Positions 37,763-51,975 of a DNA stretch of 64,000 nucleotides are shown here, one piece after another. The stretch is taken from positions 15,463,873 through 15,527,872 of the forward strand of contig HG738137.1 of the NCBI GenBank assembly GCA_000499405.2, read 5' to 3'. The notes below the pieces were generated by a model. That model saw nothing but the letters and a program-made list of their open reading frames with translations, searched no databases and had not been told where the DNA came from. The translations under genes were made by a program, and so were the position numbers. Within the stretch, counting starts at the first letter, position 1. Every line of letters starts with the position of its first letter. This stretch comes from Onchocerca volvulus (taxonomy: Eukaryota > Nematoda > Chromadorea > Rhabditida > Onchocercidae).

Positions 37763-38525
37763 TATTTATTTGTTAGGTCACAAATATGAAGTTTTTCCAA
37801 AATTTTTTTATTTGTAAATCTTATAAATCAAGCTAACTAATGTATGGTATGGAAGTTTCAAATTTTCGGCTTGAGAATTATTCCACTTTCTTATCATTTC
37901 CACGGGTATTTGCATGTTCTTGGCATACTTCTCAATTTGTTGTCAGTTCAATTTTTTCCAAGAGATATAGAAACCTCTTTACCTTGTGTTGTTATGTCTT
38001 AAATTATTTTTACTTTAATTTCGAACAAGACGAAGTTTTATTGGCAAATAACAGTCTTGTTTGAAATTAAATGAAGTTATCATCAATTGTGGATATTTGT
38101 TTTCCTTTCCAGACTTAATTCTTGTTAGTCTGAAAACAGTAAGCATACGATATTTTTATTTATTGTAAGTACAAACCAGCAATTATAAAGTGGATATATA
38201 TTCAGATGAGCAATTATTAGGCTGATTCAAATTTTTTTATTTATTCTTTGATTATGACAGATATTTCTGATAACTATCTTTTTGGCTTCAGTAGTTATTA
38301 GTGAAAGTGGCGGCTTTATATTTATTGTCTTATACAGGTTTAGGGATGAACCATCATTAAATATCTTTTGATAAATTTTGGCATTACAATGACTCTCTGT
38401 TTAATTTTCTGATCTCAAATTTTCGGATTTTTTCGAATTAAATTTGAGAAATGGAAAGGCAAGAAAAATTAGTGTAGTTTAGCTGTCTTTAATGGGAGTA
38501 AATCAGATTTGCTTTTGAAGTAGTA
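37763..38525. other. Shared 3' intergenic region between convergent genes
   Basis: The 763 bases between the EED-like stop (+ strand) and the channel stop (- strand) must hold both 3' ends. No further gene seen. A 74-codon open frame here is not supported by splice signals or composition. Confidence 0.6.
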
Positions 38526-41500
38526 TTATCTACTTCGTGTAAGATAATAACTCCAATAAATTACATTGAAAATAATAAATAAAGTCGGAAATAAAATTAT
38601 GGAAATATGATCTATGCGGTCGGCTGTCCAGGGACTTTTGTATTGCTGGAACAATAAGCGTGCTTTCCGTGGTCGATTTCTAGAAGCAGGAATATCTTTC
38701 GAATTCAGAAATAATGCTTCTTCTTTTAGATTTGGTTGGTTTGCGCTAAAACTAATACTGAGAGCAGAAGATAAAAATTTACAACCATCCTGGCAAAAAT
38801 TCATGTAGTTTTTATTTTATTTAATAGAAACTACATGAATTTTATAACTATGAACAAATATGAAAAAACTTTTCCCAGTATCTGGAAGCATACGCCACGA
38901 TATTTGAAATGCCAGGGTTTGGTATTATGACGAGAATGTTTTATAATGAATTAGTATTGGATTCGCTATGCGAAATCTGGCGGAAAAAATCTATCTTAAA
39001 ATTATTATTGATGATTTTTAAATTGTAAATCTGTATAGGTATTGATATTTTGTTCTAAAATTGATAAAACTTATCCCAGAATATAATTTGTTAATGATTT
39101 CAAATATTTAATTTGTTACAAAAAAAAAATAAGTAAATAAATAAATAAAATAAAAATATTCGAAAAATGGGATTTTGTCCTGAAACGCTTAAACAAATAA
39201 GTGGATATGCATTACCATAGCACATTTACCTGATAAGTCTTGCAGCGATGTTATCATTAATTTTTTTATGATATAAAATGGGTGAATATTTCCGACTAGC
39301 ATATACTGAGGATGCCCGTTTTTTGAGAGGTTGTTTTCCAGTAATTGCCTGAAATTGATAACATTAAATGCAATAATTATCGCAAAAAGATTTTTTTCAA
39401 ACAAAAGATTGGAAAAACCAGAAATAAGGGATGAATGAATAAGTTTCATTTATTTCAAAGCCATTTATAATACTTGCTGTGAAGGATTCATCTCAAATAC
39501 ATGCAAATTTAAGATAGATATCCAAGGTGTATTAAAGCTATCTTTGGGATTTCTCGGAATTCTTGGTGATATGAATTTTTCCAATTTTTGTAAAGCCCTA
39601 GTCAAAGAATGCATAATCGTACATTTCGAAAAATTTGAAATTTTAAAATTAAGCTTACTTCACTTCGAGCATTAATTGAACCGATGATAGCCAATTCAAG
39701 AAGTGAACAAAATACGAACGAAAGGCACGATAGCATCCAAACATCTAAAATAATTATACTAGTATCTTCTGATAAGTTTTAGTTTCTCCTTTTTTTTTTT
39801 TTTTAAATTAAAAAATCAAATTTTTTTGAAATTATTTTGTTCAAAATGGATATTTCTAAAAAAAAAGCAAATAAAAATTTATGAAATTAAATAGCCATTA
39901 ACCGAGTGCTTTAATGTAACTGACACGAGGCAAATTTCGCATAATATTGCCAAAATGAAACGTTAGAGCAAGAAGTGAATTAACACCAAGCAATGTACGT
40001 GCTGGGATCATTTTGACACTAAAACAGAAACTGATCCAACTAAAAAAATTAGTTGAATCAGTGAAATAGGAATTAATTAAATTAATTGGATGAAAAATTC
40101 GTTCTCTTTTTTTTTTTTTTTTTTTTTTTTTCCTTTCAATCCATATAATCGTTAGAGGACATTTGGAAAAGCGAAAATGCTTAAAAGTTTTTTGAACGAT
40201 TATAAGGTTTAGATCGATAATAATCCTCAAATAATCTATCTCAGAATTTTTCTAATTTAGAAGACGATATTTTAGATACAATATCTGCATATTTTTATAA
40301 CTCTGTTCTCTTTATTTATCCTAAACTAAACATGTAAATACATGAATAACGCATAAATAGTAATAATAATAATAATAATATTGCAATCATTTTACAGGAT
40401 TTTTAATTAAAATAGAGATTTAAATTTAAGTTTTTGAAATTCGCAGACAAAAAATTAGAAACCAGTTGAAATTGTGGTTTCAACAATTACACATGCTTAA
40501 TGGATAGATTTTTTTTTTTTTTTTTTTCAATATCATTTATTTGTAAATTATGTATGCCCACCTGATAAACTTATTAAATCGATAAATCATAAATCTTCCC
40601 GATAAACTGATAAATTATAGATTATTTTAACGGATTATCTGCTTGCTTGGTCTGGTTAACTGTACATTGAAAATTTTGGCATTTGATGAATTGATAAATT
40701 ATTTATCAGATAGATGCAAGAAATTTGATAGACTGATAAGTTATATATTTTACCTGATAAAAATGGTAAGATAAGTTGGAACATATGCTTGAAATATATA
40801 CCATCCGTAGCGTCTAGTAAATGTAAATTTCATTGTTAATTCATTCCAAACACCAGCTGGATATGTCTGTAATATAAAATTTCGTATTATATTAGATAAT
40901 TTTTATAAATTTTTTAAATATAAATTAGAAATTGATTGATTATTTATTATATTTAAATAGCTTTTTGGACATAATACTGGATGTAAATTTTGTAAATTTA
41001 ACTTTTATTAAAAATTCTGGATGTAAATCCAAAATTTTTAGAATTGCTTAATTAATGATGCTATATTTTCCCGCAATATCTAAAGTTTATTTAAATTAAT
41101 AAATATATGATATCGATTGTTTTAATGCTATCCATTAGTTTTCAATAATGATAAGTTTTTCAAAATTCATCGATCTTAACTCGTATTTCAATTAAATATG
41201 AAAATTTGAATTAACATATTCAGAAGTTGTTGTCTTTCTAATAATAATAATTAATTGATATTATAATCAAAAATAATTTCACTGATTGCAAATAATTGAA
41301 GTCAACTGAATAATTTAATAACGAAATTCGAATTCGAGCAATTTGAAATTTTAATTGAAATTACCTACCACAAATTCGGTAGAGGTATTATAACTACTAA
41401 GTACAAAATCAGGTAGGATTATTTGATCTTTCAACAATATTAATGGTTCTTTCGTATTGATCCATTGCATATTAACTTCCTGAATAAAGTATTAATGAAA

Positions 41501-44500
41501 ACTTGAAAAAAAAAAAAAAAAAAAAAAACAATAATGAATTATGAATCCGATAAGAATGAATGCTTTGATAATTCAGGTTTTTTGATTACTGATAAGATTT
41601 CCACACAACATATTTCATTAACCTATGTAGTTGCGAGGTTTTCACGCTTTCCAATAAATTATTAGTAAATTTAAATTGTTTTTATCTTAATTACGACGAT
41701 TTTTCGCAAGAATTCAACTTTTAAACATTTGAGCATCAATTTATATTTTTTAGGTTAATCGATAAGCTTTTCATTTGGTTCGTATATGTTTTATCCAAAA
41801 TAATTTAAATATCTTAGTTTTATAGTTAAACATTGATTAATCAATTTTAATTTTAAATTTAATTAAATTTCAACTTTCAATTTTACTCGATCAACATGAA
41901 TATAGAGAAAGAGAATTGAGGCGATAATTGTCTATTTAAATAAGATTACAATACTATTTATGAAAATATGCATTAATCCTTTTTATTAATATTTACATAA
42001 GTTTGGATTTAAATGGATAAATCTTTAAAAACAAAACTTTTTTGATTTTTTTTTTGCAAAGTTTTTAATGAATGAAAAAAATTTTTTTTGAAATTTGAAA
42101 CAATAAAAGAGAAAAATATTGGAAATAATTGCAGCAAATTTTGAAAATTCCATGCAAAATGAAAAATTTGCTTTACCTGAAATATATTTTTGAAAATATT
42201 TCTGCTTGAAATAATTAATTTTATGAAAATAAATGTACCTGATTATTGTAATTGAAACTTTCAAATGTTAGTTGACATGTTTGTTCGTCCATTGGAAATG
42301 AAGTAAAATCCATTTCACATGGACCTTTTACCTGTATTCTAAAATTTTTAAATTAATAACTTTTAACAAAAAAAAATTTTTGTCCATCAAAAATCCATTT
42401 TTTTTTTAACAATAAAAAATCTAATATTACTTGATAAATATATATTTGTGACTTCATTACATCGACATTTTTTTTTTTTTTTTTGGTAATTAATTTATGC
42501 TTTCCCAATTATTGAAAAAAAAAATTCATTTGAAAAATGTTTTATTTTTATTTTTCAAAAATAAAAAAAAAAATTTGATAAATATTAAGAAATTTTGAAT
42601 ACCTGTAATTAGCCCATACAGTACCATTTGGATAAATCATAAGAAAAATATTGGTAAAAGGTGATTTGTGTATATTAGCTGATTTACTATTAATAAATAC
42701 CGTATTAGGTTTCCAAATTTGATCTAAAATCTAAAAGTTTTCTTTCATCATCATGAATTTGTTCGCATAATTTTAGAACAATAAATTGAAATAAATTTAA
42801 ATTTCATTAAATTAAATTAAAAAACAAAGAATAAAAAATTTTAATCGAAGCATAGAAATAGAAATGATATTATTCAATTATTCTCTAATAATTTTTACAA
42901 CAAATAAATAAATGAGAGAAAAAAATTTAGCATAAACAAATATATTTCGATTAATAAATCAAACACGAATATTGATTGATTATGATTACTGCGATTTTTT
43001 TCAAAATTTAGTTAGCTCTTTGCTTTTTTGATATATTTTCATAATTCTTCGTTTGAATTATTAAACGATTGATCAATTTAGGAAATTTTTTGTGACTGTT
43101 AAAATAGTCATTGAAACTTTCTATTATTCATATTTTTTTGTTTCATGTCATAGTTCCAAATCCATTTGGCTGCAAAATTTTTCATCCTTTAATTGATTAA
43201 TTAAGCATTTTTTGATAAGTTAATAGAATTACCTCATTGCTAAGAGATAAATTAAACTTGCATGGATTCAAATTATCATATCTGAGTGCTTTATCAACCC
43301 ATAATTCGGTTAGATAGATATCCATATCAAAATCGGATGTTATTTCATTTACTGAATTTACTTCTTGTATCCATACCTTAATATATTTAATATAATTAAT
43401 TTGATGCAAAAATCGATAATTGGCTATTTTTTAAGCGTAAATTATCGCTGAGATTACAAATACAATAGTAAAGAGAAAAGCAGGAATAATTTTCAGTTTA
43501 AAATTAAATAATTATTGAAAAATGAACAAACGTTATTAAAAATGATTATTTTTTATCAATTTTTTGAAGTATTTACAAAATTTGTGATTCTTGTGATATT
43601 TTTGCAAATTAAAACTGATTAGAAAGATAATATTTGAAAATTGAACCATTTCAAATTAAAATTAAACCTCAACCCGAACGATAACACCCTCTTCTGATGG
43701 AGTCTTATAAGATCTATAATTTTGTAACAGAATTTCAATTATTTTTTTATCTGACATGCAAACATGATCAATTTCATTGTATTCCAAATCAGTAATTGAT
43801 GATTCTAGAACATGCTTCGGTGTTTCCACTGAAAGAATACATTGTTAAATTTGAAATTTTGAAAACTAATTTTGAAGTGCAAATTTTTGAAATTAATCGA
43901 TAACAACCAATTTCATTATCCGTGTTTTTCAAAAGAGTAAAATAATTTAATAATAGCTAAATACAGTAAATACTAATTAATAGTTTTATATTCAATCAAA
44001 TAATAAATAAATAAACTGCATAAGGCTCATTACATGGCTCATTATTTTATATTTTTTCAAATTTACTCATTTGATTTATTTCATAAAATTTCTTATATAA
44101 TTCTGGCTTTAACAAAATCATAATTCAAATTATCAAAAATACGCATATCAAGTAATTAAGTTCAGACTTTGTCTCATTTTATGAAGATTTTATCCTAAGA
44201 TGAAAAAGTTCAGTAGTATCAAATAAGCATTCGGATTATTCATTGTTAAAAAACTAATTATAACTGATAATATTTTCATCAAGGAGAGAAAAAAGTTTAG
44301 CCTAAAATTTTGAATAAATCAATTCTAATAAATAAATAAATAATTGATTAACTCACTTGTTCCATCATTATCCATTATTTCGAATAATTCGGGTAGATTT
44401 TTACGTTTTGAAAAAGGTTGTTCTGACTGAAATGAAAAAAATGGATAAAATATTTTGAAATTTTGACACATTGATTAATTGTATTTGAATTTTTTCAAAC

Positions 44501-45210
44501 ACACATATGTATATTTTAGTGTTAATTGGCTTGTTAAAATTCATTTCAAATCATATATTAGATTGAATTTATATATATTAAATTAAAAAGATTAATTAAA
44601 TTTCTTCATACAATTAACAGCAATTAATCAGTAAATCATTTATATGAAATGATGATATGTACGCGGAATGAATTTTTTGATATTTCATGAATTTTTTGAG
44701 TAAATAAGAAATGAATTTACTTTTGAAAGATATAACCTTTGGGATGATAATTAAAAACAATGTTTGGAACAAAAAGTAAGCGAAATTTAATCTCTTTTTT
44801 TTTTTTTTGAAATTTTTGAAAGACAGTTCTCGACGCAATTACTCATAATTTGTTATTTTACTTTCAGTATATTAAGGTGTACGGTTTTCTTTTTTTTTTT
44901 TTTTTTGGATTCTTTAATAACCTTTCGAAAATTATTTTTGACTTCGGCCAATAATCTGTTGTTTTGAGCATAAATTTTCCAATAATATTTTTGGAAAAAT
45001 GAAATTAACCTCGTCGATAAGTTACAAAATTTTACATTTGACTAATTTGTAACTTTTGTTTACCTCAAAATCTGCTAATTCATTCCGAAGATCAATCATC
45101 GTATCATCGTTGCTACGTTGCTGCTGATTAGAATTTAAATCTTCAACAATTGTGAATAGCTGCGAATAAATCAGTAATAATGGAATATTATGAAGATAAA
45201 GGAAATACAT
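38526..45210 (-). CDS. Cys-loop ligand-gated anion channel subunit (ACC/LGC-46-like)
   Basis: Twelve minus-strand exons (45210-45064, 44426-44357, 43828-43668, 43376-43233, 42730-42603, 42338-42239, 41479-41369, 40866-40754, 40039-39903, 39744-39659, 39348-39230, 38745-38526) give 511 residues in continuous phase. The N-terminus ([18 protein letters not shown]) is a plausible signal peptide. The ligand domain has IWKPN where most relatives have WxPD. The Cys-loop is [15 protein letters not shown] (about 224-238). M1 follows [20 protein letters not shown]2 begins IPAR (about 336-339) and reads [17 protein letters not shown]; the PAR motif is the mark of anion-selective channels. M3 follows SYIKALDVW, then a basic M3-M4 loop and M4 (about 484-505). 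No vicinal Cys pair or second Cys-loop is seen. The M2-M3 text fits the nematode acetylcholine-gated chloride channel group as I recall it. The ligand itself cannot be read. Confidence 0.9.
38796..38843. repeat. Perfect 16-base inverted repeat near the last channel exon
   Basis: Arms 38796-38811 (AAAATTCATGTAGTTT) and 38828-38843, with a 16-base spacer. It lies in the last intron of the channel gene, about 50 bases before the final exon on the minus strand. Confidence 0.85.
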
Positions 45211-48081
45211 GATATATTAATTTGCATTGAAATTATATAGATTATAAGTGATATGATTTCTACAACAATTTGATATGATAAGTTAGCAAATATCAACAAA
45301 GCATCCATTATTCATCATTCAATTATTCGTTGAAATTTTCAATTAATTAACAAGAATTTGGCGAAATATTTCAAAATATTATTATGAATGAGAAGATTTC
45401 ATAAAATAACTCCTAATACTATAAGAGAAAAGAAGATAAAATTTACGAATATTTATAATTTGCAAAAAAAAAAAAAGTATTCATAATTCTTAAGTAAACA
45501 ATAGAATTCTAAGTTTGTGGGAAGTAAATAATATTTTTTGGATTTAAATAAAAATTTTCCTCAATCGATAAGATAAAAGGGAAGTATGGGAATGTTTTCT
45601 TTTTTTTTTTTTTTTTTTTTCTACTTTAGTATGTCTAGACTTGAAGTTTTATTATTAAGTTTATGATCCCGATGATTTGTTTACAAGATTATAAATGCGA
45701 TATTATTGAAACCATGAAATTCATCGATGACATTGTATTTTATATTTACACAATATTGATTTGATCCTAAAATTAAAAAATTTTAGTTTAAAATTTTATC
45801 GAATGATAAGAGCAAAAAAAAAAAAAAGGGACGAAAAGATGATAGGAAGAAAAAGCATTCGCAAACTTTTAATTTACTTTCGGACAAAATTAAAACGATT
45901 TAAATGGATACTTGAGTTTTGACTAAATTTGCTGTCAATGTCAAAAGCTATAATCATCCAAAATTAGGTATTACTTATAAAATATAAATAGGATGAGGAA
46001 TAGAGGAAAAATAAGTGGATCGAATTAAATCTGCTAGCGAAGCTTTCGATTAGGATGATAATTGAATTTTCCATATCCATTCAATGATCATAAATTGAGT
46101 GAAATAAAGATAAACATAGGATTAAAATGTTTATAAAATGTTTAAAAAAATGCTAAAATTTGATTAAATTGCAAAAAAATAAAAAGAAGGATGAAATCAA
46201 AGATTATTTAAAGAAATTTTTTTTTCATTCATTAAATCATCCAATGAAACTCTTTATGATGAAATTTTAAATTAGTAAAGTTCGAAATTGCTGCTCTATT
46301 GTTCATTTTTTTTTTTAATTTGAATTACTCTTTATAATTAAAAATAAATTACAAATAGTCTAACCTGGTATTAAAATTATTGATTGAATGCTCATGTTAT
46401 TTTATTTTTTATTTTTCGAATAAATGCTTAACAATACCTTTCAATCTTTTTATGAAATAATCGAAAATTGAAGATTAATTCCAATAATGACTTTAGTAAT
46501 CATTCACTCAATTTTGAAAGAATTCGGAAAAACAGATCGAAACGAAATCAGCCGAATGTATAGGAGGAAAGAGATAAAATAACACTGCAGTAGTCAAAAC
46601 AAATCATAAAAATAATAGTTAATTTAAAACAATAATGAAATAAAAAAGACTTTTTCACATCGATCAGTTCGAATTTGAAATTTAATAGCTATTTTAATGT
46701 ACTGCAAAAGAAATAAAAGAGGTAAATGGAACAAAAGACTTACAAAAAAGCAACAAATATGCAAAAAAAAAAAAAAAAAGAAAATTTTAAATTTTCTTTA
46801 AAAAAAGAAATTTACTTTTTTTTCTCGAGACAATGAATAGAATATGTATAATTCTATGAATCAGAAATTTATTTCTGGCTAAATGTTTTTGATCGGATAA
46901 TTATTCTCTGTAATATTTAAATAATTAAGTTTAAAAAATGTTACAAATTTTGCCATGGAATCTATTGACGCAAGCCATTAAAAATGATCTTCAGCATTTG
47001 TGAAATATTGATTAATTTTTTTCAAATCATTTTTTCCCATTTTTCCCAAATTTTGTTCACTAATGATAATTTAATTATTGAAAAAGAAAAAAAAGATTAT
47101 TGGAATTTAGAAAATACGAAATAAAAAAAAAAATATTGGCTCTTTAATCTTCATGAATTTTTCGTAAAAAAAAAAATTATTTTTCTTTTTTGTTTCTTGT
47201 TCACATTTTGCTCAATATTCTTTTAACTATTCAATTCTATCTAAATAAATTTACCCGAAAATGGAAGTTTTTTTTTTCATAAAATCATCCGAGAAGTTTT
47301 TTGCAATTGAAACTAAAAATGTTTCGCTTTCGTCTTTTATTTATTTCTTTAAAAATAACATTTTTTCTAACATCTAACAGAAAAGTCAAAAATAAAAAAA
47401 GATTTTTAAATTTAACAGAAAAGCCAAAAATAAAAAAAGATTTTTAAATCTACTTCAAGCACCATTTTTTTCGCTGTACGCGAAATATCAGTAAATAATA
47501 TTTAGAAACTTCAATGGCAAAGAAATGCGAAGTAAAAACACAAAACTTTTTAACTCCCCAAAAAAAAAAGAAAAAACTTTTACTAGCAAAAAATTGAAAA
47601 AACTGAATAATTGTAAATAATTGTGAAGCACTCTATGTTTTTAAGACAGGCGAAATTTCAATTTTAAAAACGAGCCAATTTTGAGATATATTTATAATAA
47701 AATTTTGAACGTATTACTTTTTGATATATTTTTTCTTTCTTGTTTATATGTTGTTTTTTAAATTATATTTCTAAAAAATCAGAAGGAAAAAATGATAAGC
47801 AGATAAATGGAAAAAAATGAAGCAATGTTGTAAAGAAAAACAGTAATCAGTTGGAAATAAAAAAACTCAAACTTGGAATAGCTAAATAAATGATTATAAT
47901 TAATAACTTATTAATTTCCAATTTCAATTTTGAAGAATTTTTCCCACTCGTATTAATTATCAGCAAATGACAGATATGATTAATGATTTACTTTTTAAAA
48001 TTATGTTGTTTTCTGCTGACTGAACTAAAAAATATTTAAACCGGAATGTGCGGTAAATTGAATTTTTACTTTCCATAACTA

Positions 48082-48112
<31 letters not shown>

Positions 48113-51064
48113 GTCATATTTTTCAGTATCCTGAGGTTTAATCCAATTTAATGGAACTAAATTTTGTTTTTATTTTATTTTAATTCAAGCATGTTCAAAT
48201 TTCATTTTGTGTCGATAAGTGCATAGGAGGCTCAAATTCAGCATTTTGCTAATCATTTTAAATCAAATCAGAATTGAATAATCTGAACGACTTACACTAA
48301 CTGAATTTCAAAAATTTTTTTTTTTCATTACTTTAAAAAATATAATTGTTAAATGTAATAATTTCTCGATTAATCACTTGCTGCTACTGAACAGTGCTTA
48401 ATTGAATTTTTTTGAAATTAAAAAATACATTTCGATCTTTTCTTTTATTGTATTTCAAATTTTTTTCTTTCCGATAATAATGTGCAAAATTTTAAAAGTT
48501 TACATTTAAATTTATTCTCCCAGTAAATTCGTCGAATATTAAATCGTCATTTGCATTGATGATTATTTCCGTTTTTCTCTAAAATCCTGGAATAGATTTC
48601 ATTTCTAATAAATGGAAAAAATGATAGAAACGATAAAAATATTCCTCTTCTCAAATATATTCGGAAAAAAGTGTAAAATTTTTTTCCTAAATTTGTCCTA
48701 AATTTTGCTACCAAAAGAAAATCCTTTCTAAAAAAAAATTTTTTTATAACAAAATAACATTCGTTTTCATTCTTTATGAATTTGATCATTTAAAATATGA
48801 AAGACCTACTCCTTGAATTATTTCAAAGTATAGAATTTCGTAATGAAAATAAAGAAATTTTATTTGTTCAATCAATAAAAAAAAAATCGATTATTGATTT
48901 AATAAATCATTTCATTTAAAATATTGTTTAAATTTCACTCCTATTTAAATTCTTAAAGTAATATTTTGAGTTTGGCAAAATCAATGCAAAATTCAAAGCA
49001 ACAAAATTTAGCAAAATAATTTTACGAATTTTTCCTTATTTAAAAGTTATAGAATTTTAAACATCTCTTTAAAAATGATAAAATGAAAAGGAAACAAGGA
49101 GAAAATTTCAGTGTGAATGAAAAATTATTTGTAAGAAATGGTTAAGAAATGGTTTATTTCATCATAAACATTGAAATACATTATTTTTAAAACATTTAAT
49201 GGATAAAATTCTTTTGAATTACAACATTTATTGACATTTAAAAAAACGAAACAATTTGTTTTTTTTTTTTCTTGATGAGTCAAATTTCAAGAAAAAGTTA
49301 TTTTCTTGGATTACATCTGTTTCCAATTAATTTCATAAAAATCTGAAATCATGACATCTGTTTATCAATCATCGCATTTCTTTATCTTCAGTTTATTTCA
49401 TATGTTCGTTTTTAACCAGCATATTTTATCTTAGCATGAGAATAATATGTCGTTCTAACAAACAAACTACAATTGAGGATAATTAAAATGCTTCAAAAAT
49501 ATTCACAAAAATAAAATGAGATGGAAAAATTTTTTTAAACAATTGGTTTCATATGATAGAAGAAAATTTGATGCAAATAATTAATTCAAAAATTGAATTG
49601 ACATTTTTGTAAATTTTTTAGAAAAAAGAAAATGACATGAGCTATTTATTTTCTTGAATTCAATCGTTGAATTAACATCGAAGATTCATTGCAGTGTATT
49701 GCCAAAGGATGTTAGAGAAGGTTGCTTTTTCATACTTATCCAAATCTTTAAGAAATCTTCTTCGATAATTGCATTAATCTTCATGGCTTAGAAAATCTAA
49801 TTTGAAAGAAGCATTACGGAAACAATGCGACTTCCTAAATTATTGAAATAATCATCGCCAAGATCAGTTAAGTCCAAAAATTCAAAATGAAAGAAATTTT
49901 TCGTTTGAAAATTTGATCCATTCAGTTAACATCGGTAGATTCCCGCAGTTTATCGTGATGATATAGGGAATGAAAGTGGACATTTAAAGAGAACTGAAAG
50001 ATGCTTCAGAAGTTGGTATGAATATTCAACTTGCTCGTCATATAGGGTTATATTTGAACCGTGATTCGTTTGCTCGTTTTTCTTTGAACTGCTTATCTTT
50101 TTCTGAACGATTTGCAAATTTCTGATGTTGACCAGTTTCAGCTAACCTCAGTTGTGTTGTGAAATTTTCATACTTTGAAATGATCGATCATTTCCGCTTA
50201 CATTGAAAGATTGCCTTTATTTGGTGCCTAAAACAATCCAAAATGATTCATTTAATTTAATCGATTTGTTGATTACATTCCTGAAATTTTTGAACAGTAG
50301 TAACAAGAGAAATTCTACCGATATCATTATGAAATCTTTGAAACAATTCGTCGGATTGATGCTATAATTTAAGAGTAGTTCGGTGAATTGCATTAGTAGT
50401 TTGAGAAAGAGCTCAGTTCTGCTATTTTATATGCTGATTTGGAATAAATAATGATTTAGAAGCAAGGGAAAAATGACAAACGGATATTCTTCGAAATAAC
50501 CGGAAGTGTCGTGAATTTTTTTTTCTTTGAAGAGTTAATTTTAGTGAAAAATAAGAACTTAGATCTTTAAAAAACTGAAAAAAATCCACGATTTGAATCG
50601 AATTGGTGAACGCGTTGAACAATTAATTTTTATGTTTATTGTTAATACCGAAATAATTGATGACAGAGTAATATATAGAATAGAAATTAAGAAGTAGAAG
50701 TTTATGAAATAAAAATTATAACAGTCAAGGATTATCAAGCCGAAAAATTTTATACAGTTTACATCAGCCAATATCTTCAATTATAACAGTCGAAGTTTTC
50801 CCAATCGAAATTTTCACACTGGTACTAGCCAAACCAATTTAAAGAATAACTCTTCTATCCTAGATAAGCAGGTGTGACTTATAGAATACAAAAGAGAAAA
50901 TTACACAGTTTCTCATGCTGTGTAAGAGATTGCTATGAGAAAGGGTATAATTTTTGTAATGATTAGCATATCGGATGTGAAAAAATTTACATGTTACATA
51001 ATTAACATAGCAAGATCATATAATGGGGCATTAGCCATAAAAAAAAAAAAAAAACGAATAAATC
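45211..51064. other. Long non-coding stretch upstream of the channel gene and downstream of the 28S fragment
   Basis: No exon supported. Simple-sequence runs are frequent, including a poly(T) of about 30 at 48088-48112. A 38-base tandem duplication lies at 47375-47450. From about 49650 to 51060 the base composition becomes less AT-biased while remaining free of convincing frames. Since it lies on the 3' side of the 28S fragment it may be rDNA intergenic spacer (inference). Confidence 0.45.
47375..47450. repeat. 38-base tandem duplication
   Basis: Two near-identical units (TAACAGAAAAGTCAAAAATA type) start at 47375 and 47413, differing mainly by T to C in GTC/GCC. No coding sense. Confidence 0.85.
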
Positions 51065-51366
51065 GTTAATTAGATAAAAGTCCTTTCCGAATCCTGGAAG
51101 CAAATTTATCGTTGCCTTGTCTAGGTGGGATTCTGACTTAGAGGCGTTCAGTCATAATCCCTCAGATGGTAGCTTCTCGCCATTGGCTGATCGGCTAAGC
51201 ACATGAACCAAATGTCTGAATCTGCGGTTCCTCTCGTACTGAGCAGGATTACTATCGCAACAACATATCACAGTAGGTAAAACTAACCTGTCTCAGGACG
51301 GTCTAAACCCAGCTCACGTTCCCTATTGGTGGGTGAACAATCCAACGCTTGGCGAATTCTGCTTCG

Positions 51367-51404
<38 letters not shown>

Positions 51405-51427
51405 AACGTCGCTATGGACGCTTGGCT

Positions 51428-51475
<48 letters not shown>

Positions 51476-51492
51476 GAAACCTTCTAATAATT
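51065..51492 (-). rRNA. 28S rRNA, 3' terminal fragment
   Basis: Read on the minus strand, this matches the highly conserved end of eukaryotic large-subunit rRNA. It includes the sarcin/ricin-loop region (plus-strand TCGTACTGAGCAGGATTACTAT is the complement of AGTACGAGAGGAACCGC-type sequence, with local nematode variation) and the terminal block complementary to GATTATGACTGAACGCC. Only about 430 bases are present because an N gap begins at 51493. The mature 3' end is placed near 51065 from the loss of conservation and is approximate. On the minus strand a T-tract (51040-51054) follows directly. Confidence 0.93.
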
Positions 51493-51975
51493 NNNNNNNN
51501 NNNNNNNNNNNNNNNNNNNNNNNNNNNNNNNNNNNNNNNNNNNNNNNNNNNNNNNNNNNNNNNNNNNNNNNNNNNNNNNNNNNNNNNNNNNNNNNNNNNN
51601 NNNNNNNNNNNNNNNNNNNNNNNNNNNNNNNNNNNNNNNNNNNNNNNNNNNNNNNNNNNNNNNNNNNNNNNNNNNNNNNNNNNNNNNNNNNNNNNNNNNN
51701 NNNNNNNNNNNNNNNNNNNNNNNNNNNNNNNNNNNNNNNNNNNNNNNNNNNNNNNNNNNNNNNNNNNNNNNNNNNNNNNNNNNNNNNNNNNNNNNNNNNN
51801 NNNNNNNNNNNNNNNNNNNNNNNNNNNNNNNNNNNNNNNNNNNNNNNNNNNNNNNNNNNNNNNNNNNNNNNNNNNNNNNNNNNNNNNNNNNNNNNNNNNN
51901 NNNNNNNNNNNNNNNNNNNNNNNNNNNNNNNNNNNNNNNNNNNNNNNNNNNNNNNNNNNNNNNNNNNNNNNNNNN
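51493..51975. other. Assembly gap (483 N)
   Basis: An unbroken run of N between two rRNA fragments. It should hold the 3' half of 18S, ITS1, 5.8S, ITS2 and most of 28S, which need several kilobases. The stated gap length cannot be real unless the join is wrong. Confidence 0.98.

Noticed and set aside
38614..38808. Plus-strand open frame of 64 codons
   Set aside because: It is antisense to the last channel exon encoding M4.
47865..47880. CTCAAACTTGG, complement of the end of the SL1 leader
   Set aside because: Only about 11 bases match and neither leader context nor SL RNA sequence follows; expected by chance.
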